Shown piece by piece: positions 52,830-60,466 of a DNA stretch of 64,000 nucleotides. How positions within the stretch are numbered: the stretch's first letter is position 1; each line of letters starts with the position of its first letter. The stretch is taken from NCBI GenBank assembly GCA_033064195.1, contig JARBJD010000119.1, positions 141,797 through 205,796 on the forward strand. Reading direction: 5' to 3'. The notes beneath the pieces were generated by a model. The model searched no databases and was not told the DNA's origin. It saw nothing but the letters and a program-made list of their open reading frames with translations. The translations under genes were made by a program, and so were the position numbers. Origin of the DNA: Blattamonas nauphoetae (taxonomy: Eukaryota; Preaxostyla; Oxymonadida).

Positions 52830-54232
52830 ATGGTATTTCGTGACAAATTCGACTTCTTGTTTCTCCATCTCCTTCAATCATTTCTCCTCTTTCAGAATAA
52901 GACAACGAAACAACGTTCAGCTGATTGGTGGAGGAATCTCCGTGAAGTGGAGAGTCTTCTGAAGAAAAAGAAGATCAAATCTGAAGAAAAGCTCCTATAT
53001 CTTCTCAAACTCGAAAAAGTGATGAAAATCCGTGGCGGGATCATACAAACCATCACGGGAATCCACAGCCGTTCGCTCTCGAGGGCAAGAAGAGCATTTC
53101 GTGAAGGCCGAGCTATCCGACAATCAGGACGGCAATCGAAAGTCCCTCCAAGGGAGATGAATCTGTTAGTCGGATGGATGAAGCAAAAGTTCAACAAAAA
53201 CTCCGATCACTAGATCACAAGTCCAAACACGAGTATGGTCTTTTCTTTTTAATTTTCCAGATTCAGAAGATCATGCGCACTTCACCTAGCGCTACTGCAC
53301 GGGAAACCACACTGGATAGATCATGGGCCTGGACTTTTTGCGACTCCAACCCCGATCTCATTTTCTCCAAACCAATAAGGATGGATCTCTCAAAAATTCA
53401 ATCAGCGAACGCTGAGAATATGAACACTTGGATTTCCCTTTTGAAAGACGTTGTCACAGAATACCAAGTCCAACAGGAGCTAATTTTTAACTACGATGAG
53501 ACTGGCTTCTCAATGACGGAAAGAAAAGCTCAAACTGTCATTCATCAAGCTGGGACCCCACCACCCGTTCAAATTCAGACTCAAAAGATCCCCAACTTCA
53601 CTCTAGCAAGCACGATTTGCGCAGATGGAACCACTCTTCCGCATTGTCTAGTGTATCCTCTCGCCAAAGAACCAAGTGAGTTTCACTCACTTCACAAGTT
53701 TGATATTGTTCCTCATTGTTTTTCCAATGGATATGTGAATGGGACCATATTCTCGACCATCCTACAGGAAACCATCATCCCTGCCATCAACAAAAAAGAA
53801 TGGCTCCTCATCTCGCTGGAAAGACCGCACTCCTTCTCCTCGACAACTGTGCATCGCACTTTTCGTCTAATCTTTCCAAAACTGCAATAGAAAACAATAT
53901 CATGATATAAACGCTTCCCCAACACAACAAATCTGACCCAACCATTGGACGACAAAGTCTTCCAAAGCCTCAAAAACATGTACCAACGATTCTACACACC
54001 TCCATGCCCGTTCACTCAACAAGCTCATCGAGAAGCAATCGCTTATGCTTTGCCGCGCGCCGTCGAGAAGGCCTTCTCGATCAGCACGATCGAGTTGGCC
54101 TTTCAGAGATGTGGAATCTCTGATTTAAATTCGCAGCCACTCATCGATCGTATTCCTTTTGAGGCTGACGAAAAATCACAATCAATACAGACAAACCTGT
54201 CAAATATTGATGATGAATCTTTGTGGCTGTAG
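52830..54232 (+). pseudogene. Pogo/Tigger-type (DDE_1) transposase, several disruptions
   Basis: Pieces in three frames make up one transposase. From 53174 a long part contains IFNYDETGFSM (first Asp) and a conserved stretch around TLPHCLVYPLAKEP. The next frame contains LLLDNCASHF (second Asp) and then meets a TAA at 53908. The third frame contains TQPLDDKVFQSLK (third Asp), the standard pogo/Tigger ending. An N-terminal basic part is in the 52830-53213 frame. So at least two frameshifts and one stop separate parts; a small intron near 53255-53280 cannot be excluded. It is inactive as read. Confidence 0.8.
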
Positions 54233-54504
54233 AAAAGTGGTGAGACCTGGAATTCTTCTGAGTACAAAGAGATGATTGAGAAAATGATGAAGAAGGAGGC
54301 AATTCAAAAGAAAAGAAGAAAGGAAGAAAGCAAGACAGTTCAAACCAAAGAAGATCATCCTCCGGAAGTCCACTGTCAAACAGAGAGAAAAGCCAAAACG
54401 GAAACATGACGAGAAACGAAAAGCGCAACCTGCAATGAAACTGTCAACAAAGAAGTCAGAGATCCAGACTCGTTCTATGAAGCAGTTGACTGAGAAAAGA
54501 CTTG

Positions 54505-54704
54505 AGGGGAGATCAATGAGAACAAGATCAAGAAGAGATTAAAAAATTCAATTCACCAAAAAATTTGTTGAAATAAGTGAATGAAACAGTAATGAAATGG
54601 AAATATGGGAAAAGAGAAGTATATGAAGAGAAAAATGAGACGAAAGTTTGACTTCATACCAAATGTGGACGGGTTGTCCAACTGGACGGCTTGTTCAACG
54701 ACGG
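54505..54704 (-). repeat. Right terminal inverted repeat of the pogo-type element
   Basis: The inverted copy of 52568-52767. It ends ...GTTCAACGACGG next to the TA duplication. Confidence 0.85.
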
Positions 54705-54729
54705 TATCATAATTTTCTTTTGTACTTTT

Positions 54730-56611
54730 TCAATGTGGTAAAATGCCAAGCTCCTTGTGTAACGCTTTCAATGTGTGATTAGGATAGTACTCAACTTTTG
54801 GTTCACCATTGCTGTATCGTAATACCCACCACGTTGTTGCAGTTGTTGCTAAAATAGGCGCTGGAGGATGAGTAAATGTTGTCATCATACCATCTCTTTC
54901 AGGAATTTTTTGACTTGGATCAAGAACATTGTAGTACGTGTCAATCACTCCTTGATAAATTGGCTGAGATCTCAAAGTGACTGGAACATTCTGACCTCTG
55001 GAACTGATCGAATCATTACAGTTTGTTGGGCAACCACTTCTCTGGGTTGAGAAGCATAAAAGAAAATCAGAATTGTCATGAATTGGTCGTACTCTTGTCA
55101 TTGTCTCATTGGGATAATTCTGATCACCAGTGAGTTTCTCTTCAACGAGAGAATCTGTAAGTGATCGCTCCAAATCATCTGGAACAGCTAGATAGGAATC
55201 GAGATTGAGAGTTGATAATGCGAACTGATAGAAACGAGCTCCAATAGTTGTTGTCGGTTGTTCTGGATAGTATTTGTTGAGTAGATTCACTTGGATATTC
55301 TTCTGCATTGGATTGTGGAAACATGTGACTTCAGTATCGTAGTGACGGAATAGAAGCATGATATCCTTGGCATTAACGAGAACCATTTGCTGAGTACAAT
55401 CAATTCCTGATGGAGTCGGTGTTTTCTGAAATGGATAGAATGAGATCTTTTCAGCTGGTATTGTTCCGGGACGATTCTGATACATCTTCTTCAGATTCTC
55501 TTTCGCAATTTCCTTCATTTTGTATCCAGAACTCATGCAATACACATCATCAATGCGATAATCCATAATGTTGAGAGAAATGTATTGTTCATCAGGGGAA
55601 GGTTCCGATGTAATACCAGTCGGATGTGTATATACACAATCTTGTTTTACTGCCATGATCTTAAATGATTGACCGATTTGAACGAAGTTCTTTGTACATG
55701 GGGGGACGAGATATGGAAGGAAGGTTGGACGATCACGACTACAATAGACAATTGAACTTCGGATGGGTGGTAACTGTGTTGTGTGGTCACTGATCAATTT
55801 CGAGAGTGTATTTTTCAAAGTCAGTTCAGGATATACAGGACAACAAACGAATGCATCTTCATTGATGTGCACACTCAATTTCAGATCTCCAAAGAGACAT
55901 CGAGGATAGTCAGTCATGCCTGAGAATATGAGAAGATCTTCAAGATTAATAGACACACGAATTGGCACATCGATAGTGTCTTGAAACACTCCTGTTCCAG
56001 ATGTTGTTGTGAAATCAAAAAGTGGAATATAAACACCAGCGACTGATTCGTCATGATTCCAGGCATTTTGCCAAGGTGTGTGACAATGTTTTCGATTCTC
56101 TAATTGACTATGGTTTTATCATGTTGTATATGTGAGACTCCACTGAGACATCATTGTTTGTTGTGCTGATGATTCTCTGATTGTTGTGAAGAACAGTAAG
56201 GTCACGAAAGATTGATGCCGAATGTTTGAGTCCAACGAATATGAATATCCTCTCATTCATGTACGAGCCAATTTTACCTGCAGTTTGTTTCCAGTTGTTG
56301 ACTTTCAGAGTTGCTGTCATCGTGAACGTAATGAAGGAATCATCGATTTGACAGATGTCTTGATTACCAGTCAATGGAATGATTATTTCCTGTCCTTTAT
56401 AGAAGCGTGAGTTCTCTGATGGTTTCAATTCTTGAATAGAAGTGCTGTGTGCTCCATCATTCAGAAGGTAGTTAATGTGATGCTCAGACATGAGTTGTTG
56501 TTGTATTTGACCAATGTCATCTCTGGTATACTTGATTGATCCAGTTGTATTTCCAGTTAATGATGATGCTCCAGTTCTTTTGTTTGTCAGATGTGTTATA
56601 TGCGAATTCAT
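54730..56611 (-). pseudogene. Second major capsid protein paralogue, broken by one frameshift
   Basis: The N-terminal part (56611-56108, 167 residues, ATG preceded by a TTTTTTATTTTT box) ends at TAG. The C-terminal part is open in another frame from about 56105 to the stop at 54730 (the first ATG there is at 55989, but the open frame begins ~115 bp earlier). The break falls in a short A run followed by CC near 56115-56122, so a one-base indel suffices. Segment order matches the intact capsid gene: EIIIPLTGNQD, FTMTATLKV, DLTVLHNNQRI, then GDLKLSVHINEDAFVCCPV, and at the end ATTWWVLRYSNGEPKVEYYP. Two capsid-like genes in tandem are unusual for this group; this copy may have been a second shell or a specialised vertex protein. 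It lies just beyond the pogo-type transposon. Confidence 0.7.
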
Positions 56612-56651
56612 TTTATCAAAAATAAAAAATCAAATAATGTTTTATGTACAG

Positions 56652-56936
56652 CTACTTTTTCTTTTTTGGTTTCAGCTTTTCTTCATGTCTCAGTATTTCT
56701 CCTCTTAGTTTATTCGCAACTGCTGTGTTTCCTTCATTGATCGCTTGCTCATGTTGTGCCATCTTTTCTGCATGGATTTGCTGATCCGATTTCACATCTG
56801 GAATCATCTCAACACCTGTCTGTGCTACCTTAGAAATCAGAGGTCCAACGAAGGGGATGAGATTCAGAAATGGAGCTCCAACTCTGAGTATATTTTTTCC
56901 AACTGCTGCTAATTTTGATAACCAACCTGGTGCCAT
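56652..56936 (-). CDS. Small virus protein, MAPG type (94 residues)
   Basis: I chose the ATG at 56936 because it follows the TATTTTTATTTTCC box; an upstream in-frame ATG at 57059 would read through that box and overlap the next gene. It begins MAPGWLSKLAAVGKNILRVG, an amphipathic helix, followed by a hydrophobic Gly/Pro segment (APFLNLIPFVGPLI), then a charged helical C-terminus ending KLKPKKKK. The neighbour at 57064-57324 begins in the same way. Short proteins with an amphipathic N-terminal helix and a basic tail resemble the membrane-lytic or core minor proteins of adenovirus-like capsids, but this is by analogy only. Confidence 0.6.
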   Translation of the reverse strand: MAPGWLSKLAAVGKNILRVGAPFLNLIPFVGPLISKVAQTGVEMIPDVKSDQQIHAEKMAQHEQAINEGNTAVANKLRGEILRHEEKLKPKKKK

Positions 56937-57063
56937 TTTAGGAAAATAAAAATATTCGAATACTAGTGAATTATTATCCTTTGAATTGAATTTTGGAATT
57001 TGACGAGAGTGGCATATCATCATTTGAGAATCGTCCATTTCGAGGTGGTTCGTACTCAATCAT

Positions 57064-57324
57064 CTATCTTGCCTCTGCAAGGCTTCGAACCCGACTGGGG
57101 TCGAGTGGTTGTTGAGGTGCTCGATTGATCGCCTTATTTTGTTGATAAACGTCCATCATTCCTCCTAATCCATTCAGTATTCCACCTGCTGTTTGTCCAA
57201 ATTTACTGTTCGTTTGAGAGAGCAATCCACCACCGACTTGAAGCAATGTTGGAGCTAGAGGTTTGATGAATTGAAAGAATTGCTTGCCGATATTTTTGAG
57301 TTTGTTGAAACTTCCTGGTGCCAT
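57064..57324 (-). CDS. Small virus protein, MAPG type (86 residues)
   Basis: The ATG at 57324 follows a TATTTTTTATTTTTCTATAA box identical to that of the intact capsid gene. It begins MAPGSFNKLKNIGKQFFQFI, then has a Gly-rich hydrophobic middle (LLQVGGGLLSQ, GGILNGLGGMMDVY), then a short basic end. The pattern MAPG..(S/N)KL...GK is shared with the next gene downstream, so the two are probably an old duplication. It is likely a minor capsid or membrane-interacting protein by analogy with other polinton-like viruses. No catalytic motif. Confidence 0.6.
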   Translation of the reverse strand: MAPGSFNKLKNIGKQFFQFIKPLAPTLLQVGGGLLSQTNSKFGQTAGGILNGLGGMMDVYQQNKAINRAPQQPLDPSRVRSLAEAR

Positions 57325-57360
57325 TTATAGAAAAATAAAAAATACAATTCATTTATAATT

Positions 57361-57945
57361 TTAGCGAGGAATTGCTTTCGTCAGAGAAATGCCATAATTG
57401 AGAATAGTGTTGTATGCTTCATTGTAGGCAATACTCATGTCTTTTCCACCGACGAGGATCTTGAAAATGGTTCTAAACACTGGGAGTTTATTCAGACATA
57501 TGCACTTATCAGACAGGTCATCCAATTCAATCACCACATCATTGATTCCAGTGAGAGTCGCAATCAGTGCACATAAATCACTTTGGTTTGTGATCAGTTT
57601 CTTCGAAGGTTCAATGAGATTATTCAACAATTTCTTTTCACAAGCGAAGGCATTCTTGTAGACGAGTAATATCTGATCTTTAAATGCTGAAATGTTGGAA
57701 GTGTACTCCCTAAGTGGTATTGAACGGCTTTGAATGGGGGCTGATGGATATGTCTCGAGTGGTGGATCATAAGCACCTCGTTCATTTTCAAGCTCCACAT
57801 TTGCGCTCTGGTCATTACGATCTTCGAGTCTCGATCTTCCAGAATTGGATCCTTTATTGTCGATGATGACATTGTTGGTGATTGATGTTGGTACTGAAGA
57901 AGAACTTGTGTGTTTTGTAAATTGACAACTTAGAATTGGTTGCAT
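57361..57945 (-). CDS. Unrecognised virus protein (194 residues)
   Basis: The ATG at 57945 (MQPILSCQF) is used because the codon before it is GTG. A TTTTTTATTTTTATAG box lies just upstream. The N-terminal half is polar and probably disordered; it contains YPSAPIQSR, which includes a PSAP tetrapeptide like the ESCRT-recruiting late domains of some viruses (possibly chance). The C-terminal half is helical with LLNNLIEPSKKL and VFRTIFKILVGGK. It lies between the small MAPG protein and the 306-residue gene, on the same strand, in the apparent morphogenesis block. I do not recognise the family. Confidence 0.6.
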   Translation of the reverse strand: MQPILSCQFTKHTSSSSVPTSITNNVIIDNKGSNSGRSRLEDRNDQSANVELENERGAYDPPLETYPSAPIQSRSIPLREYTSNISAFKDQILLVYKNAFACEKKLLNNLIEPSKKLITNQSDLCALIATLTGINDVVIELDDLSDKCICLNKLPVFRTIFKILVGGKDMSIAYNEAYNTILNYGISLTKAIPR

Positions 57946-58003
57946 CACTTTCTATAAAAATAAAAAATATATATTAATGTTTTTAATCACTCTTTTCTTT
58001 CTG

Positions 58004-58924
58004 TTACTGAGCATATTGATAATATCCAGGCATTTCAGATTGGAATCCACTGATATCATCATCTGTGACTGTTTTGAATGCTTTGGCTTTCAGTTTATTA
58101 ACTTCTGTTGATATGTGAGTTGAATAGCGAGTACAGTATTCCGATAAATACGTTGTATCTTGAGTGATCATTTGGAGAAACACTGGATAAATCTGATCTT
58201 TGAATGCTTTCTTTTGTTTCATACTGGGATTGTAGTCCTGAACATGATCATGAAGCCATTGATCCCACATCAGTGATGCAATCTGTGATTGAATTGAATT
58301 GAACACCATATTGTCTAACACATTCTTGCTGGGATCAGCTGGATTGCTTCGATTTGCACGAGTTAGTACCAACGTGTTTGTCATGTGTTCACCAACAGCT
58401 CTCTTCATAAGTGTATATGGTTGTTGAGATCTTTGTGTTTTCATATCTGCATAACTGATGTCTCGATAATTGGTTGGCAAATCGTATGTTCCATTTTTGA
58501 GGAAATTCCGATGTACAGCTTTGATTTTCCTTCCATGGTTTTGATTAAACGATGCGTACGGTTTCTGTCTTCGCATATCTGGTGTTGGATTCATTGCATA
58601 GTATGTCTCTTTGACTGGTCTACTGTTGTATGGAGATAACATGGCACCATTGACTGCAATCAAATCTCCAGTATCATTATCGTAGACCATCACATCAGGA
58701 ATTTGTCCATATTGTTCTATTTTTGCAGTCCAATTTCGTCCAGTTCTCGCAATATACTCACGAGCTGATGGAAGACTACACAGAGCATCATTGCGTCTGG
58801 TTTGAATATCATCATCGGCATAGATTCGTTTCAATGCTGCTTGAGTCTCTGCTGCGTATCTCATTCTTGGTTTCTTCGCTTGTGCTTTTCTTTGTGGTTG
58901 AACGTACACTATCTTTTGTGACAT
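58004..58924 (-). CDS. Unrecognised virus protein (306 residues)
   Basis: The ATG at 58924 follows a TTTTTTTATTTTGTATG box. The N-terminus is basic (VQPQRKAQAKKPRMRY). The rest is mixed, rich in Tyr, Arg and Asp, with segments such as NWTAKIEQYGQIPDVMVYDN and DQWLHDHVQDYNPSMKQKKAF. No enzyme motif is visible. It starts 61 bp from the divergent ATPase gene. Its place among capsid, ATPase and minor proteins suggests a structural or assembly function. It is intact. Confidence 0.6.
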   Translation of the reverse strand: MSQKIVYVQPQRKAQAKKPRMRYAAETQAALKRIYADDDIQTRRNDALCSLPSAREYIARTGRNWTAKIEQYGQIPDVMVYDNDTGDLIAVNGAMLSPYNSRPVKETYYAMNPTPDMRRQKPYASFNQNHGRKIKAVHRNFLKNGTYDLPTNYRDISYADMKTQRSQQPYTLMKRAVGEHMTNTLVLTRANRSNPADPSKNVLDNMVFNSIQSQIASLMWDQWLHDHVQDYNPSMKQKKAFKDQIYPVFLQMITQDTTYLSEYCTRYSTHISTEVNKLKAKAFKTVTDDDISGFQSEMPGYYQYAQ

Positions 58925-58985
58925 TGTGTGTTTTCATACAAAATAAAAAAACCAAAAGTATATTTTAATTAGAGTTAAATCACAA
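58925..58985. promoter_or_regulatory. Divergent promoter region between the 306-residue gene and the packaging ATPase
   Basis: In 61 bp it holds the TTTTTTTATTTT box of the minus-strand gene and, for the plus strand, ATATTTTAATTAGAGTT followed by AAATCACAA before the ATG. The string AAATCACAAATG also precedes the 50815 gene, so it may be part of a start-site context. Confidence 0.5.
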
Positions 58986-59831
58986 ATGAAGAAATCTCCA
59001 ATATCACTTACAGCATACGTGAATGCTAAATTGAGTGAAGCATCATATCGGAATGTTTCTCATGAAGTTCAATCACAAATATATCCAGACTTGAATTTCA
59101 ATCGCAACAGTGTCAATGTCCTCGTTGGAAATAGAGGAAGTGGAAAAACATTTAATGCTCTTCGAGAAGTTGCCAAGCTCCAAAATGTTCAGGTCAGAAA
59201 TGAACTGTTTCACCTCTTTGTCTTCGTCACTGATAAGAATATTGATCCAACCTTCGACAAATTCAAACCAATACTGAACGTTCCATATGTGAAAGTCAAA
59301 TACGATGATGCACTTCCATTTCTGTTGGAACTCTCTGAATCGAAAGCAGCTTATGAAGAGATCATAGACAACCAGTGGCAAGATAGAATTACTGATGAAT
59401 GTAGAGATGATCTCTTTGATGCTCTATACATTGATGACTTCTCTGTGAAGAATCTCCAAACGATTATACTTCTTGATGACTGTTGTCGAATTCTTGGTGA
59501 ACGTAGAACATCCAAAAATAGAATGACAATGATGGACTTATTATTGGAGAATCGACAACCAAAGTTCACATTCTTTCTGACAATGCATGAACTCTTCAGT
59601 TTGTCAGCTGACATGAAGTCAAACATTGATGCAATGTGGATCTTTGGAGGATTCAACAAAGAACGAATCAGTCGAGTCTATCCACAGTTGAACTCACCAA
59701 TTGATATTCGACAATTCTGGAACGTGTACCAACGAAAACAAAAATGTGAAGCAATTATTCTTCGATACAATACAGATGGAGTTGCACTGACAGAGATCAA
59801 CAAGGATGGTTTAAACCGAACTGTCCGTTAG
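58986..59831 (+). CDS. Genome-packaging ATPase, A32/FtsK-HerA type
   Basis: 281 residues from ATG 58986, uninterrupted. Walker A is VLVGNRGSGKTFNALREV (near residue 40-57). Walker B is TIILLDDCC (near residue 160), followed by a segment LLLENRQPKFTFFLTMHELFSL that fits the sensor and arginine-finger region of the A32-like packaging ATPases found in NCLDV, virophages and Polintons. Size is also typical of that family. It pumps DNA into the preformed capsid. It is the only major gene on the plus strand in this block, and its end overlaps the convergent coiled-coil gene by 21 bp. Confidence 0.8.
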   Translation: MKKSPISLTAYVNAKLSEASYRNVSHEVQSQIYPDLNFNRNSVNVLVGNRGSGKTFNALREVAKLQNVQVRNELFHLFVFVTDKNIDPTFDKFKPILNVPYVKVKYDDALPFLLELSESKAAYEEIIDNQWQDRITDECRDDLFDALYIDDFSVKNLQTIILLDDCCRILGERRTSKNRMTMMDLLLENRQPKFTFFLTMHELFSLSADMKSNIDAMWIFGGFNKERISRVYPQLNSPIDIRQFWNVYQRKQKCEAIILRYNTDGVALTEINKDGLNRTVR

Positions 59832-60170
59832 TTCTTGAATGAGATTTCCAATAGTCTCGTCAAGACTTCGAAGCCTCATGCTGAGAGTGTCTGTCAGCGT
59901 TCGAATTGATTCTTCAATGTCGGATAATCTTTGATCAATCGATAGTGAATTAGGAGAAGTGGAAGCATCGACATATCGTTTCCTCAGTGCAATTTCACCT
60001 CGTATTTTTGTGATTCTGTATCTATCAATTTGAATCATCCTATTCAGTTTCTGAGTTGTGTACTCATTCAGTTCTTTTCTATTCTTCTCCAAGTATTTCT
60101 GAAAGTCGTGGATGTTTGTGAACTCTTTCTGCTCAGGATCAAACGGTTCTACTATTTTCAGTGATGACAT
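59811..60170 (-). CDS. Coiled-coil virus protein (119 residues)
   Basis: The ATG at 60170 follows a TATTTTTATTTCATTTAA box. The sequence is almost all helical and charged (KYLEKNRKELNEYTTQKLNRM, then LSDIEESIRTLTDTLSM), giving two likely coiled-coil segments. No known family. The end overlaps the stop of the packaging ATPase gene in opposite orientation. It may be a scaffold or connector, but that is a guess from shape only. Confidence 0.55.
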   Translation of the reverse strand: MSSLKIVEPFDPEQKEFTNIHDFQKYLEKNRKELNEYTTQKLNRMIQIDRYRITKIRGEIALRKRYVDASTSPNSLSIDQRLSDIEESIRTLTDTLSMRLRSLDETIGNLIQELTDSSV

Positions 60171-60239
60171 TTAAATGAAATAAAAATATCTGAAACATTA
60201 TTGAAGTTACGCCAAATTAAAGCGAACGAAGTTCTGAGG

Positions 60240-60358
60240 TCAGAATAGACCGAATTCAGCAATGAACTCTGGAGTAAAGTCGTCAATAGAGTCTGCATGG
60301 AACATTGTGTGTTGGATTGGAACGTAGACAACTTTTGACAAACATGTGAGACCATTCA
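60240..60358 (-). pseudogene. C-terminal end of a virus gene cut off by telomeric repeat
   Basis: On the minus strand a reading frame is open from the TTAGGG array to TGA at 60240-60242, about 39 codons. It has protein character (SKVVYVPIQHTMFHADSIDD, then FTPEFIAEFGLF at the end). No start is present; the frame runs into the telomeric repeat. It therefore looks like the last part of a gene whose 5' portion was lost when the chromosome broke. The gene cannot be identified from this tail. The next gene on the strand (60170) begins ~70 bp downstream. Confidence 0.55.
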
Positions 60359-60398
60359 GGGTTAGGGTTAGGGTTAGGGTTAGGGTTAGGGTTAGGGT
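60358..60398 (+). repeat. Interstitial telomeric array, about six TTAGGG units
   Basis: Perfect TTAGGG repeats in the same orientation as the terminal array, joined directly to the truncated virus gene on the left and to the palindrome-rich segment on the right. This is what a former, healed chromosome end would look like. Confidence 0.9.
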
Positions 60399-60460
60399 TT
60401 AATGGCGGATGCTGAAGTGCTGAATCAGTACCGAAAAGCGAAAGAACAAAATAATAAAAG
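60399..60460. other. Short AT-rich spacer after the interstitial array
   Basis: About 60 bp between the telomeric units and the stop codon of the proline-rich minus-strand reading frame. It could be its 3' untranslated region. No poly(A) or poly(T) tail of a retroelement is visible. Confidence 0.4.
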
Positions 60461-60466
60461 TTACTC

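Larger units (their letters stand above)
52568..54704. mobile_element. Pogo-type DNA transposon, 2,137 bp with 200-bp terminal inverted repeats
   Basis: The ends CCGTCGTTGAACAAGCCGTC are inverted copies flanked by TA (52566-52567 and 54705-54706). The inverted repeats extend to 52767 and from 54505, about 200 bp each, with essentially no mismatches that I can see. Small direct repeats (CCGTC) occur within the ends. The interior carries a degenerate DDE_1 (pogo/Tigger/Fot1-like) transposase. It lies between the two capsid paralogues, ~25 bp upstream of the intact one, so it inserted after the virus integrated or into the free virus genome. Confidence 0.9.
47041..60357. mobile_element. Endogenous Polinton/adintovirus-like element, truncated at a healed chromosome end
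   Basis: The segment is AT-rich and gene-dense. It carries hallmark morphogenesis genes: two double-jelly-roll-type major capsid paralogues, an A32-like packaging ATPase, small MAPG-type proteins and a fibre-like S74 protein. Nearly all share an AT-rich box immediately before the ATG. Polintons and relatives also encode a protein-primed DNA polymerase, usually an integrase and a cysteine protease; none is present. The right end stops inside an ORF at a TTAGGG array, so part of the element was lost there. The left end is uncertain. Several genes are broken, so it is most likely a dead or dying integrated virus. It is not a virus I can name. Confidence 0.8.

Noticed and set aside
54730-56611. 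Penton (single jelly-roll) protein instead of a second capsid protein
   Set aside because: Total length is about 600 codons and both N- and C-terminal segments match the order in the 562-residue capsid gene, which is too large and too similar for a penton.
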